Assembly (NCBI GenBank): GCA_017530735.1
Contig: JAFXMB010000047.1
Span: 1-47,743 of the forward strand
DNA length: 47,743 nt
Direction: 5' to 3'
Source: Bacteroidaceae bacterium
Lineage (GTDB): Bacteria > Bacteroidota > Bacteroidia > Bacteroidales > Bacteroidaceae
A model generated the notes under the pieces. That model did not search any database. It had not been told where the DNA came from and saw only the letters and a program-made list of their open reading frames with translations. Both the position numbers and the translations under genes were made by a program. This document shows positions 26,002-35,594 of the stretch, in pieces; position 1 is the stretch's first letter; every line of letters begins with the position of its first letter.

Positions 26002-27177
26002 CTACTTCCACTTGTAGTTGTTGCGCCACAGTCCGGGCAGGAAGTGGTAGTAGAGCAGGTGGCGCCAGGTTACCAGGTCATGGGCACCGGGAGCGTCATC
26101 GTCATACTCGTGCTTTACACCCAGCTCGTCCAACTGGTTGTGCAGGGTGGTGTGACGGCCCATGAAACCTGTCTCGTACTGGCCACCGCCCACAAAGAGG
26201 TAGTCAATTTTCTTGTTGACATCGGGCTCCTTGATGGCGGGTGTCTCGTCAAGTTCTATGGCGGCACTCAGGATTCCGGCCGATCCGAACACGTCAAGGT
26301 TACGCAGAGCTACGTACTGGGTCATACGGCCGCCCATTGACAGACCGCTCAGGGCGCGTGCATGTTTGTCCTTGATGCAGCTGTAGTGTGACTCCACGAA
26401 CGGGATGATGTTATCAATCAGATCCCTCTCAATCATGGGGAATGCCAGTTCGGTGTGCTGCGGATGACTGCGGGTTACCATCTGGTCGTTGGGGAATACC
26501 ACGATCATCTCCTTGGCCTTTCCCTCGGCAATCACGTTGTCCAGAATCCAGTTGGCACGTCCGTGCATGATCCAGGTTTCGGTAAGGTCACCCGAACCAC
26601 CCATAAGATAGAGTACGGGGTACTTTTTCTTGGGGTTGTAGTTTGCGGGAGTGTACACAATCAGGTCCCTGAGTCCATTGGTCACATTTGAGTAGTAGTA
26701 ATGGGTTGTCCATGAACCGTGCGGTACATCGGGTTTGGGATCATACCATGCGGGCTCGTCACCGTGAACGAACAACATGCTGAAAGAGGGCATGGCTGCG
26801 TGTCCTGTAAACTGGTTGTTGGCATCGATGTTCTGTACTCCGTCAATGATGATGTAATACAGGTAAATCTCAGGAGCCAGGGGGCCGATGGTCAGTTCCC
26901 AGACACCGTTATCACCCTTGGTGAAGTTGGGGCGCTGGCGGTTGTTACCCACGAACATGGAACCGGTAAGTTGAACGGTCTTGGCATTTGGGGCGTTTAC
27001 ACGGAATGTCACGGTGTGGTCATCATGTACCTCGGGTGACAGAACCCTTGCGTTATAAGGAAGTATGCCCTCAGGCTCGGTGCGCTGAGGGTCATACTGT
27101 ATGTTTACTCTTGACTGCTGTGCCACGATGGGCAGAGCGGCCAGCAACAATGTTGAAAGAAAAAGTGAGCGTTTCAT
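26002..27177 (-). CDS. Secreted carbohydrate esterase, CE1-type, with N-terminal E-set domain
   Basis: 391 residues. The signal peptide (MKRSLFLSTLLLAALPIVA) is followed by mature Gln-Gln. Residues ~45-130 are an immunoglobulin-like E-set domain, as in feruloyl esterases (VTFRVNAPNAKTVQLTG, GVWELTIGPLAPEIYLYYIIIDG). Residues ~150-390 are an alpha/beta hydrolase of the esterase D/CE1 type, with nucleophile S280 in GLSMGG and H366 in GAHD. It probably removes feruloyl or acetyl groups from plant polysaccharide. It lies directly behind the tandem esterase, sharing one base at 27177. Confidence 0.87.
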   Translation of the reverse strand: MKRSLFLSTLLLAALPIVAQQSRVNIQYDPQRTEPEGILPYNARVLSPEVHDDHTVTFRVNAPNAKTVQLTGSMFVGNNRQRPNFTKGDNGVWELTIGPLAPEIYLYYIIIDGVQNIDANNQFTGHAAMPSFSMLFVHGDEPAWYDPKPDVPHGSWTTHYYYSNVTNGLRDLIVYTPANYNPKKKYPVLYLMGGSGDLTETWIMHGRANWILDNVIAEGKAKEMIVVFPNDQMVTRSHPQHTELAFPMIERDLIDNIIPFVESHYSCIKDKHARALSGLSMGGRMTQYVALRNLDVFGSAGILSAAIELDETPAIKEPDVNKKIDYLFVGGGQYETGFMGRHTTLHNQLDELGVKHEYDDDAPGAHDLVTWRHLLYYHFLPGLWRNNYKWK

Positions 27178-29510
27178 TACTTGAAGAGTTCTTTTACGGT
27201 CAGTTCAAGATAGTCACGGCAGTTCATCCAGGTGTGGCCACCCTCGGGGTTGTAGAAGGTGTGCTTGAGTCCCTGCTCGGTCAGGTACTTGTCAAGACCA
27301 AGTGACTGGGTGATAAGGAAATCGGTCTTACCGGTACCCAGGAACATGAATTTGAGATTCTTCTTAAGGTCCTTGATGGGGGCGTAAGTGCCGTTCTCAA
27401 AGTTACCCTTGTACTCATCCTCGCTGAAGATTGCGGGAGCATATGCTGCTACATAGTGGAACAGCTTGGGGTTGCCCAGTCCTGCAGCCAGTGTCTGACG
27501 GCCTCCCAGTGAGAATCCGGCGATGGCGCGGTTATCGGCATCCTTAAGTACGTTGTAGTTCTTCTCTATGAAAGGAATAACTTCCTCAGTGAACTCCTTG
27601 GTGGTGAGTTTTACATCCATGGCGTCGTAAGCCTGAGCCTTGCCCTGTGCAATCATCTCGGGATAGGGGTTGGCGTAAGGCATAACCACAATCATGCGCT
27701 TGGCCTCACCCTTGGCAATCATGTTGTCCAGTATGTTGTTCATCTGGCCAACCTTGAACCAGGTCTCGTAGGTATCGGTCATACCGTGAATAAGATACAG
27801 AACGGGGAGTTTCTCCTTGCCGTTGGGATCATATCCTGCGGGAGTGTAAACGCACATGGGGCGCTCTATGCCGCAAGCCTTTGAGAAGTAGTAGCGGTAT
27901 GCCACCTTGCCGTGGGGAACATCCTTCTGGATATCCTGAACAGTGGGAGCCTCACCGCGAACATCAACAAGGCTGTACTTGAAGTTCTCGTTGGGGAACA
28001 TGTGCATGTTGTTGGGATCGGCCACCTGTGTGCCGTCTATAACGAATGCGTAGGGGTAGATGTCGGGAGCGGGGGGAGTTACGGTGATGCTCCATACGCC
28101 GCGGTCATCCTTCTCCATGGCAGCTCTAGAGGCAAGCATCTGGCAGTCCAGTTCAACTCTCTGGGCATCGGCAGCCTGGCAACGGAAAGTTACTGTGCCG
28201 TCGGCATTGTACTCCGGTGACTTTACGCCTGCAGGGAAGAGGCTTGTCATGAGTGAGCCTGTAAGACGTGAGGGCTCTGCGCCGCCCAACTTCTCCAGAC
28301 GTACCTTCTCGGCCTCCTCAAGGCTCATGCTCTCGGCAACGGCCTTGTCAATGACTGCCTGATCCTGGAACAGCAGGGGGAATGACTTCTCCAGCCAGTA
28401 GCGGGCGTTCATCCAGGTGTGGCCGTACTTATCGTGTGTGAATACCTTTACGTTCTTGATGTTGTGGCGGTCAAGCATCTGCATCAGGTCCTTGGAGTTT
28501 CCATAGAGGAAATCATCGGTACCTATACCAAGCCAGAAAAGATGTACTTTCTTGTTGAATGCCTCTGAGTCCTCAAACTGGCTGTCGCGAACCTGAGTGA
28601 ATGAGCTGTATGAGCACAGGTATGAGAACTTGTCCAGATTGGCAAGTCCGATGGCCATACCCTGGTTGCCGCCGCGTGAGAAACCGCCTATACCGCGATG
28701 GTCGGCATCGTTGATGGTGCGGTAGTTGCTCTCTACGAAAGGCATCAGAACGTCGGTGAAATCGGCATTGAAGTTGTAGCCTCCGCCCATTCCGCCAAAG
28801 CCACCCATACCGCCGAATCCGCCGCGGCCGCCCTGCGGTTGTGGCTGACGCTCGGTCTTGAGCAGTGTGGCGTTACCGTAGGGGAGTACCAGGATCATCT
28901 CCTTGGCCTTGCCCTCGGCGATCAGGTTATCAAGGATAAGGTTCATCTTACCAACCTTGAAGTAAACCTCCTCGGTATCGGTAGTACCGCTTATAAGGTA
29001 CATCACGGGGTATTTCTTGTCCTTGTTCTTGGGATCGTCGTAGAAAGGCGGGGTATATACTATCACGGGGATGTGCATATCCAGTCCGGGTGACCAGTAG
29101 TTCAGATAGTCAACGCTGCCGTGGGGAACGTCCTTAAGTGCGCTCAACTTGTCGGCACGCATATCCAGAAGGCTGTTCTTGAATGTCTCGTTGGGGAACC
29201 ACTCGGGGCACTGGGGGTCCATTACGCTGATGCCGTCCACCTCAAAGTGGTAAGGGTAGATATCGGGCTCTGCGGGGCCGATGGTTGCGGTCCATACGCC
29301 GTTTGCACCCTTGGTCATGTCAACGCTCTCGCTGAACTGGGTCCATACCTTTACAGACTTGGCGTTGCGGTTTGAGTAATTGAAAGTCACTGTGTTATCG
29401 GGATTGATAACGGTTGATGGGGCCTGCTGTCCCATTCCGCCCGGCTGGGCGCTGATTGCTCCTGTCATAGCGGCTGCTACGAGGAGAAGAGTCAGATTCT
29501 TGATTCTCAT
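27177..29510 (-). CDS. Tandem CE1-type esterase (two E-set plus hydrolase modules)
   Basis: 777 residues. Signal MRIKNLTLLLVAAAMTGAISA, then mature QPGGMGQQ. Module 1 (residues ~30-390) has E-set VTFNYSNRNAKSVKVWTQF and a hydrolase with S278 (GFSRGG) and H364 (YGHTW). Module 2 (~430-777) has E-set VTFRCQAADAQRVELDCQM and a hydrolase with S667 (GFSLGG) and H759 (GGHTW). Both modules keep Ser and His, so both may be active. Residues 221-245, before the nucleophile of module 1, hold a Gly-rich RGGFGGMGGFGGMGGG insert absent from module 2. It is cotranscribed with the single-module esterase. Confidence 0.88.
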   Translation of the reverse strand: MRIKNLTLLLVAAAMTGAISAQPGGMGQQAPSTVINPDNTVTFNYSNRNAKSVKVWTQFSESVDMTKGANGVWTATIGPAEPDIYPYHFEVDGISVMDPQCPEWFPNETFKNSLLDMRADKLSALKDVPHGSVDYLNYWSPGLDMHIPVIVYTPPFYDDPKNKDKKYPVMYLISGTTDTEEVYFKVGKMNLILDNLIAEGKAKEMILVLPYGNATLLKTERQPQPQGGRGGFGGMGGFGGMGGGYNFNADFTDVLMPFVESNYRTINDADHRGIGGFSRGGNQGMAIGLANLDKFSYLCSYSSFTQVRDSQFEDSEAFNKKVHLFWLGIGTDDFLYGNSKDLMQMLDRHNIKNVKVFTHDKYGHTWMNARYWLEKSFPLLFQDQAVIDKAVAESMSLEEAEKVRLEKLGGAEPSRLTGSLMTSLFPAGVKSPEYNADGTVTFRCQAADAQRVELDCQMLASRAAMEKDDRGVWSITVTPPAPDIYPYAFVIDGTQVADPNNMHMFPNENFKYSLVDVRGEAPTVQDIQKDVPHGKVAYRYYFSKACGIERPMCVYTPAGYDPNGKEKLPVLYLIHGMTDTYETWFKVGQMNNILDNMIAKGEAKRMIVVMPYANPYPEMIAQGKAQAYDAMDVKLTTKEFTEEVIPFIEKNYNVLKDADNRAIAGFSLGGRQTLAAGLGNPKLFHYVAAYAPAIFSEDEYKGNFENGTYAPIKDLKKNLKFMFLGTGKTDFLITQSLGLDKYLTEQGLKHTFYNPEGGHTWMNCRDYLELTVKELFK

Positions 29511-29575
29511 AATGTATATTGGTGTTGTTTATATTTTTCGGGGTTTGAAGATACCCATTTTAATCATAATAATGA

Positions 29576-29604
29576 TTGTTTTTACTTTGAATTATGTACA
29601 TTTG
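29576..29604 (+). promoter_or_regulatory. Promoter of upp
   Basis: TTG (29576-29578), 18-base spacer, TACATTTG (29597-29604), an exact -7 element. The ATG is 48 bases beyond it. Confidence 0.55.
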
Positions 29605-29651
29605 TTGGATTTTGGCCTCTTGAAACAGGACTACAACAAGATAAAAACAAT

Positions 29652-30302
29652 ATGGAAGTTATTGATTTTAACAAACAAAACAGCATTCTGAACCAGTTCA
29701 TCGCCGAGATTCGTGACGTGAACATTCAGAAAGACCAACTGCGTTTCCGCCGCAACCTGGAGCGTATCGGTGAGATCATGGCGCTTGAGGTAAGTAAGAA
29801 ACTCAATTACGTGACAAAGGATGTCCAGACCCCGCTTGGAGTATCGACCATCAACGTTCCTGAAGAGGATATCGTTCTTGGTACCGTATTCCGCGCCGGA
29901 CTGCCCCTGCACCAGGGTTTCCACAACTACTTTGACCACTGCGAGAACGCCTTTGTATCGGCCTACCGTAAATATCTGGATGAGGTGAACTTTGACGTGC
30001 ACATTGAGTACATGGCATCGCCCAAACTGGACGGCAAGACCCTTATTCTGGTTGACCCGATGCTGGCTACCGGTAACAGTATGTATCTGGCTTACCGTGC
30101 ACTGCTGCTCAAGGGCACTCCCGCCCGCATACACCTGTGCTCAGTCATTGCTGCTCAGGCTGGCGTTGACTACGTATGCAAGATGTTCCCGCAGGACATC
30201 ACAACCCTGTGGTGCGCCGCTGTGGATCCCGAACTCAACAGCCACGCCTACATCATTCCGGGCCTGGGTGATGCCGGCGACCTGTGCTTCGGCGAAAAAT
30301 AG
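29652..30302 (+). CDS. upp: Uracil phosphoribosyltransferase
   Basis: Salvages uracil to UMP using PRPP. 216 residues with the PRTase fold: TVFRAGLPLHQGF, the PRPP loop LVDPMLATGNS, and the C-terminal uracil-binding YIIPGLGDAGDLCFGEK. It is a housekeeping gene set between the esterases and GH3. GH3 follows after 21 bases on the same strand, so the two may be cotranscribed. Confidence 0.95.
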   Translation: MEVIDFNKQNSILNQFIAEIRDVNIQKDQLRFRRNLERIGEIMALEVSKKLNYVTKDVQTPLGVSTINVPEEDIVLGTVFRAGLPLHQGFHNYFDHCENAFVSAYRKYLDEVNFDVHIEYMASPKLDGKTLILVDPMLATGNSMYLAYRALLLKGTPARIHLCSVIAAQAGVDYVCKMFPQDITTLWCAAVDPELNSHAYIIPGLGDAGDLCFGEK

Positions 30303-30323
30303 TCTGATTATTAACCTATTCTT

Positions 30324-32657
30324 ATGAGAAAAACCTTATTGACAGCCACAGCCGTGATATGCGGTGCGGTGGCATGGGCACAGCCCAAACTGAGTGCCGA
30401 CAACATTGATGAAGTGCTTAAGGCAATGACCCTGGAGGAGAAAGCCACTCTGATTGCCGGTGGCGGATGGGGTAGCATGAGCGCCGGATCCATGACAGCA
30501 TCCGATGTTGCCAATGTTCCCGGAGCAGCAGGTTCCACACAACCTATTGCCCGTTTGGGAATTCCCAAGACCATCCTGGCCGACGGTCCCGCCGGACTGC
30601 GTATCAACCCGACCCGTCAGGGTGACAGCCAGACCTATTACTGCACAGGTTTCCCCGTAGGTACCGTATTGGCCTGCACATGGAACACCGAACTTGTGGA
30701 GCAGCTTACCACCGCCATGGGCCAGGAGGTTCATGAGTATGGTGTTGACGTACTTCTGGCTCCCGGTATGAATCTGCACCGCAATCCTTTGTGCGGACGT
30801 AACTTTGAGTATTTCAGTGAGGATCCCCTCTTGAGCGGTAAGATATCGGCCGCATATGTAAAGGGTATCCAGAAGAATGACGTGGGTGTATCGGTCAAGC
30901 ACTATGCAGCCAATGACCAGGAGATAAACCGCAGTGAGAATGATGCCCGTATCAACCCGCGTGCCCTGCGTGAACTTTACCTCAAGAACTTTGAGATCAC
31001 CATCCGCGAGGCCAAGCCCTGGACCGTCATGTCATCATACAACAAACTGAACGGCAGTTACACACAGCAGAGCCATGACCTGCTTACCGGATTCCTGCGT
31101 GATGAGTGGGGATTTGAGGGCATCGTGATGACTGACTGGGGTAACAAGGCCGGAACAGTTGATGCAGTAAAGGCCGGAAACGACCTTATGGAGCCGGGTG
31201 ACCGCTCCGAGTCACAGCGCGTGATTGAGGCCGTAAATAACGGCACTCTGGATATAGCAGACCTAGACCGTAACGTCCGCCGCATTCTGGAGTATATTGT
31301 AAAGACCCCCAATTTTAAGGGTTACAAGTTCTCTAACAAGCCTGATCTGGACGGTCATGCCCAGATGGTACGCGAGGCTGCAGCCGAGGGTATGGTGCTG
31401 CTCAAGAACAACGGCAACCTGCCTATGGAGGCCAAGGGTAACATTGCCCTGTTCGGACTCAGCGCATACAAGTCAATTGCCGGCGGTACAGGTTCAGGTA
31501 ACGTGAACAAGCCTTACATCCGCAACATTAGCGAGGGACTTGAGGCAGCCGGATTCACTCTGGATTCACGTCTTACCGATTTCTATGCAAAGCACCGTGA
31601 TTACGTGGCCAGCCAGAACGCCCTGGGCATGGGTGGCGGTGGCCGCAACGTTTTGCTGGGTGAGGCTGTACTGCCCGAGGTTGCCATCAACCGTGCTGCC
31701 GTTCAGGCCTGCGCACAGCGTAATGACGCCGCCGTGATTGTCATCGGCCGAAATGCGGGTGAGGGTGACGACCGCCGTATGGTCGATGACTTTGAACTGA
31801 CCGATGTAGAGCGCTCCCTGCTGCGTGACGTTTGCAACGAGTTCCACAAGGTGGGCAAGAAGGTCACCGTAGTGATGAATATAGGTGGTGTGATAGAGAC
31901 CGCTTCATGGAAGGGACAGCCCGATGCCATCCTGCTGGCATGGACTCCGGGACAGGAGGTAGGTAACTCTGTTGCCGATGTACTGACAGGAAAGTCAAAT
32001 CCTTCTGGTAAGCTCTCCATGACATTCCCGCTCTCATATCTTGACATACCTTCATCGGCCAACTTCCCCTATAACGGCCAGGTTCAGCAACAGCAGGGAC
32101 GTGGCGGATTCGGCGGCCGTAACGCAGGCAACAAGGATATTGACTATACCAACTATGCCGAGGGCATCTGGGTTGGTTACCGTTATTTCAATACCGCAGG
32201 CGTTGAGGTTTCATACCCGTTCGGTTACGGACTGAGCTACACCACATTTGAGTACAGCAAGCCCACGGTAAAGGCCAAGGACGGCGGTTTTGAGGCAACC
32301 ATCACCGTAAAGAACACCGGTAAGGTAGCCGGCAAGGAGGCCGTAGAGATTTACGTGAGCGCTCCTGAGGGCGGTCTGGTTAAGCCCGAGTCAGAGCTCA
32401 AGGCATTCGGCAAGACCCGTTTGCTCAAGCCCGGTGAGAGCCAGACCCTGACCTTCAAGGCCGATGCATACACCCTGGCAAGTTTCAACGAGGAGGCATC
32501 CGAGTGGCAGACCGCAGCCGGCAAGTACACCGTCAAGTTCGGTGCCAGCGCAACCGATATCCGCGCTACCGCAACATTCAACGGCAAGGCCAAGAGCTGG
32601 AAGGTTGAGAAACTCCTGCTCCCGCAGCAGCCCGTCCAGGAGATTGCAATCCGCTGA
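30324..32657 (+). CDS. Secreted GH3 glycoside hydrolase (beta-glucosidase/xylosidase type)
   Basis: 777 residues. Signal peptide to about AVAWA, then mature Gln. The (alpha/beta)8 domain contains ADGPAGLRI, GVSVKHYAANDQE and the nucleophile D271 in GIVMTDWG. The second alpha/beta domain contains EGMVLLKNNGNLP and VVIGRNAGEGDDR. The C-terminal fibronectin III-like domain includes YPFGYGLSYTTFEYS and ends near KAKSWKVEKL. Residues ~586-603 hold a QQQQGRGGFGGRN insert before the fibronectin domain. It acts on short oligosaccharides in the periplasm. The exact sugar specificity is not readable. Confidence 0.93.
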   Translation: MRKTLLTATAVICGAVAWAQPKLSADNIDEVLKAMTLEEKATLIAGGGWGSMSAGSMTASDVANVPGAAGSTQPIARLGIPKTILADGPAGLRINPTRQGDSQTYYCTGFPVGTVLACTWNTELVEQLTTAMGQEVHEYGVDVLLAPGMNLHRNPLCGRNFEYFSEDPLLSGKISAAYVKGIQKNDVGVSVKHYAANDQEINRSENDARINPRALRELYLKNFEITIREAKPWTVMSSYNKLNGSYTQQSHDLLTGFLRDEWGFEGIVMTDWGNKAGTVDAVKAGNDLMEPGDRSESQRVIEAVNNGTLDIADLDRNVRRILEYIVKTPNFKGYKFSNKPDLDGHAQMVREAAAEGMVLLKNNGNLPMEAKGNIALFGLSAYKSIAGGTGSGNVNKPYIRNISEGLEAAGFTLDSRLTDFYAKHRDYVASQNALGMGGGGRNVLLGEAVLPEVAINRAAVQACAQRNDAAVIVIGRNAGEGDDRRMVDDFELTDVERSLLRDVCNEFHKVGKKVTVVMNIGGVIETASWKGQPDAILLAWTPGQEVGNSVADVLTGKSNPSGKLSMTFPLSYLDIPSSANFPYNGQVQQQQGRGGFGGRNAGNKDIDYTNYAEGIWVGYRYFNTAGVEVSYPFGYGLSYTTFEYSKPTVKAKDGGFEATITVKNTGKVAGKEAVEIYVSAPEGGLVKPESELKAFGKTRLLKPGESQTLTFKADAYTLASFNEEASEWQTAAGKYTVKFGASATDIRATATFNGKAKSWKVEKLLLPQQPVQEIAIR

Positions 32658-32680
32658 TAACAATCAGCAGCATTTTTGTA

Positions 32681-35515
32681 TCATTTGGCAAGTTGGGAGA
32701 GCCACTGTTTGAGGTCGCTCATCCATTGCTGCCGGTAGACGAAGTTTTCATTGGCGCACCAGCCGTGACCGCCTGTGGGATAGACGTGCAGAGCGGAGCG
32801 TACGCGGTTGGCCTGCAGGGCGTTGTAGTATTCTATGCTGTTACGCACGGGCACCAGGTTATCATCGGAATTGGCCATGATGAATGCGGGCGGGGTATCG
32901 CGGGTAACCTGTTTCTCGTTTGAGTAGAGGTCTATCTGCTCTTGCGATGCGTTACGACCCAGCAAGTTGTTGTGTGAACCCATGTGGGTAAACGTTTTGT
33001 CCATGGTGATGACCGGATAGAACAGAATCTGGAAATCGGGACGCTGTTCCGGACCGTTATAGTGGGTGGCGGCTGTGGCTGCCAGATGTCCGCCTGCCGA
33101 GCATCCCTGTACGCCTATCTTTTTGATACCGTATTTATCGGCATCGGCCTTGAGCAGACGCATGGCCTCATGCAGGTCATCCAGCGGAACCTCGGTGTGG
33201 CCGTTGGGCAGACGGTACTTGAGCACGGCCAGGGTTATGCCCTGATCCATGTACCACTGTGCCATGTTGTTGCCCTCGGATCCGTTCCAGACGTCGGTGT
33301 AACCACCGCCCGGGCATGCTATTACTGCCAGTCCGTTTGGATTAGGTGCAGCCCAAATGGTAAGGGTGGGCTGTGTCACGTTGGATACATGCATATCCAT
33401 AACTCTCTCGGGGCCGGTCAGTCCGTTATCGGTTGGTGCGCCGTTGGGCCAAAGGTTGATTACGGCCGTGGGCTCGGGTACCTGCGGAGCGGCAGGAGCC
33501 TGTGCAGCCTGGGCTGGCGGATTGTAACGTGTCATCCAGACCTCCATGTTGCCGTTGCCGCGGTGTGCCCATGCGTAGTAGGGGATAAGACGTAGTTTTA
33601 CCTGATTGGCGCGGCCGATATTGCCGGTGTAGTTGTCATAGGCCGTGGTCTCAAGGGCATTCATTGCGTAGGCGCGTCCCTCTACATTCATCTTGAAGGG
33701 TATTACCTTGAAATCGGAGTTTGCGGGGAGTGATGTGCTCAATACGTTGAAGTCATTATCGGCCCATTCGGCGCAATACACCAGCGGGCCGCGCTCAACG
33801 GCAATCTTGCCGCGATCCTCGGCCACCTGACGGTGAGCTGTAACTATGCGGGGCTCCATATCAAAGTGGATGCTTACCACATCTCCCTTCTTCCATTTGC
33901 GGTCAATGCCGAAATATCCGTTCTGGAGTGTGGCTTCTACAGCCTCTCCGTTAACCTGAACGGTGTATCCCGGGGTTTTGCCGTCCGAGTAGCGGTAAAG
34001 GTCGGTTGGAACAACCTCATTGCGTACCCATCCGGGTATGCGGATGTTGAGGCAGAACTGGCCGGGAGTCTTATCGACGGTAATCTTTATATCGCCGTTC
34101 CAGGGATACTCGGTAGACTGGGTAATCTGAACGTTCTTGCCGCCCACCTTGGTGGCAAGGGTGTTGGACATAAAGAGGTTTACAAACAGCTTGTTGTCCT
34201 TGACGGCATATACGTAACCGGGAACCGACGGGATGAAACGGCATATGTTGCTGGGGCAGCAGGCGCACCCGAACCATGCCTGACGCTGGTGCTGTCCGTG
34301 GCTCTCCAGCGGGTTGGGGTAGAAGAATCCGCCTCCGTCCAGACTCACGCCGCTTATAACGCCGTTGTAGAGGGCGCGCTCCAGCACATCCATATACTTG
34401 GCATCACCGTGCAGCAGGAACAGACGGTAGTTGGTATAGACATTGGCAATGGCGGCACATGTCTCGCAGTAGCCGTTCATGTTGGGCAGGTCATAGTTCT
34501 GGGTAAATCCTTCTATGCCTCCTGTTGAGCCGATGCCTCCGGTCAGGTACATCTTCTTGCCCACCATGTTCTCCCAGATGCGGTCAATTGCATCGATGTA
34601 TGACTTATCACCCGTGAGTGCGGCCACATCGGCCATACCTGAGTACATGTAACCGGCACGTACGGCATGTCCCACGGCCTCATCCTGCTCTATGACGGGT
34701 TTGTGTGACTGGTCATATGTGTCTTTGCGGTCGGTCTTGCCCTTGTTGTCCAGGAACAGTTTTGCTTCGTCCAGGTATTTCTTGTCACCCGTTACCAGAT
34801 AAAGTTTGGCCAGTGCCATCTCGGCAATCTGATGTCCGGGTACTATTACCTTCTGACCCTCTCCGTAACCAATCTCACGGCATACGCAGTCTGCATATTT
34901 TATGGCAATATCCAGGAACTTGCGGCTTCCGGTGGCCTGATAGTGGGCTATGGCGCCCTCCACCATGTGACCCAGGTTGTAAAGTTCGTGGCTACCGCTC
35001 TCCTCGGCGCTCCAACGTGTAGGACCGGACCAGTCATGCGGATGCTCCGGGTTCATGGTGCGGGCGGTGTAGAGATAGCCGTCGGGCTCCTGTGCGGCTG
35101 CCACTATATCCAGCACGCTGTCAATATATGCTTCCAACTTCTTGTCAGGATAGGTCTGCAGTAGGTAGCTGGCACCCTCGATGGTCTTATAGACATCGGT
35201 GTCATCAAACGGGAACTGGGTGGGGCGGTAGTTGCTGCTGTTGTCGCCGCGTGCGGTCTCGGCCATCTTGGCGGCGGCATGCTCAAAGTTGGTGTATCGG
35301 TCAGTCTCTTCACACTTGCTGAATGCCAGCGGGATGGTCACCTCGCGGCTCTGGCGGATGCGGTCACCCCAGAATGTCTCGGGTGCCACCTTGACTTGGG
35401 TGAACGGTACGTTACCTATGGGATAACTGGGCTTATCGGCCTTCTTGGCGGCTGCAAGGCACAGAACTAATGCTATGGCGGCCAGCGGAATAGTTTTTTT
35501 GAAGATAGTTCTCAT
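32681..35515 (-). CDS. GH127 (DUF1680) beta-L-arabinofuranosidase fused to a C-terminal esterase
   Basis: 944 residues. The N-terminal hydrophobic signal (ending around LAAA) suggests export. Residues ~35-660 are a GH127-type (alpha/alpha)6 barrel: E351 and C353 (GYCETCAAI) and C419-C420 (FGCACCPSN) correspond to the zinc and nucleophile cysteines known from the family. Residues ~665-685 form an Ala/Pro/Gln linker. Residues ~690-944 are an alpha/beta hydrolase (ACPGGGYTDVWNGSEG, nucleophile in GCSAGGHLA, PTGGHGW) like acetyl-xylan or BD-FAE-type esterases. It should remove arabinofuranose and acyl side groups from one substrate. It is convergent with GH3. Confidence 0.88.
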   Translation of the reverse strand: MRTIFKKTIPLAAIALVLCLAAAKKADKPSYPIGNVPFTQVKVAPETFWGDRIRQSREVTIPLAFSKCEETDRYTNFEHAAAKMAETARGDNSSNYRPTQFPFDDTDVYKTIEGASYLLQTYPDKKLEAYIDSVLDIVAAAQEPDGYLYTARTMNPEHPHDWSGPTRWSAEESGSHELYNLGHMVEGAIAHYQATGSRKFLDIAIKYADCVCREIGYGEGQKVIVPGHQIAEMALAKLYLVTGDKKYLDEAKLFLDNKGKTDRKDTYDQSHKPVIEQDEAVGHAVRAGYMYSGMADVAALTGDKSYIDAIDRIWENMVGKKMYLTGGIGSTGGIEGFTQNYDLPNMNGYCETCAAIANVYTNYRLFLLHGDAKYMDVLERALYNGVISGVSLDGGGFFYPNPLESHGQHQRQAWFGCACCPSNICRFIPSVPGYVYAVKDNKLFVNLFMSNTLATKVGGKNVQITQSTEYPWNGDIKITVDKTPGQFCLNIRIPGWVRNEVVPTDLYRYSDGKTPGYTVQVNGEAVEATLQNGYFGIDRKWKKGDVVSIHFDMEPRIVTAHRQVAEDRGKIAVERGPLVYCAEWADNDFNVLSTSLPANSDFKVIPFKMNVEGRAYAMNALETTAYDNYTGNIGRANQVKLRLIPYYAWAHRGNGNMEVWMTRYNPPAQAAQAPAAPQVPEPTAVINLWPNGAPTDNGLTGPERVMDMHVSNVTQPTLTIWAAPNPNGLAVIACPGGGYTDVWNGSEGNNMAQWYMDQGITLAVLKYRLPNGHTEVPLDDLHEAMRLLKADADKYGIKKIGVQGCSAGGHLAATAATHYNGPEQRPDFQILFYPVITMDKTFTHMGSHNNLLGRNASQEQIDLYSNEKQVTRDTPPAFIMANSDDNLVPVRNSIEYYNALQANRVRSALHVYPTGGHGWCANENFVYRQQWMSDLKQWLSQLAK

Positions 35516-35535
35516 ACTCTATTTAGTTGTCATTA

Positions 35536-35567
35536 TTGCAAACTTACGTAAAAAAGCACTATCTTCG
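35536..35567 (+). promoter_or_regulatory. Promoter of tRNA-Arg
   Basis: TTG (35536-35538), 21-base spacer, TATCTTCG (35560-35567), one mismatch from TAnnTTTG. The tRNA starts 28 bases later. Confidence 0.5.
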
Positions 35568-35594
35568 CGGCCGAATATGAAGAAAACCTATCCT

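Noticed and set aside
33833..34528. 231-codon open frame on the plus strand
   Set aside because: It lies fully antisense to the GH127 module, whose active-site residues are intact. The antisense protein resembles nothing I know.
26002..35515. Considered as a complete polysaccharide utilisation locus
   Set aside because: No SusC/SusD-like or dedicated regulator gene is present, so a complete PUL cannot be claimed.
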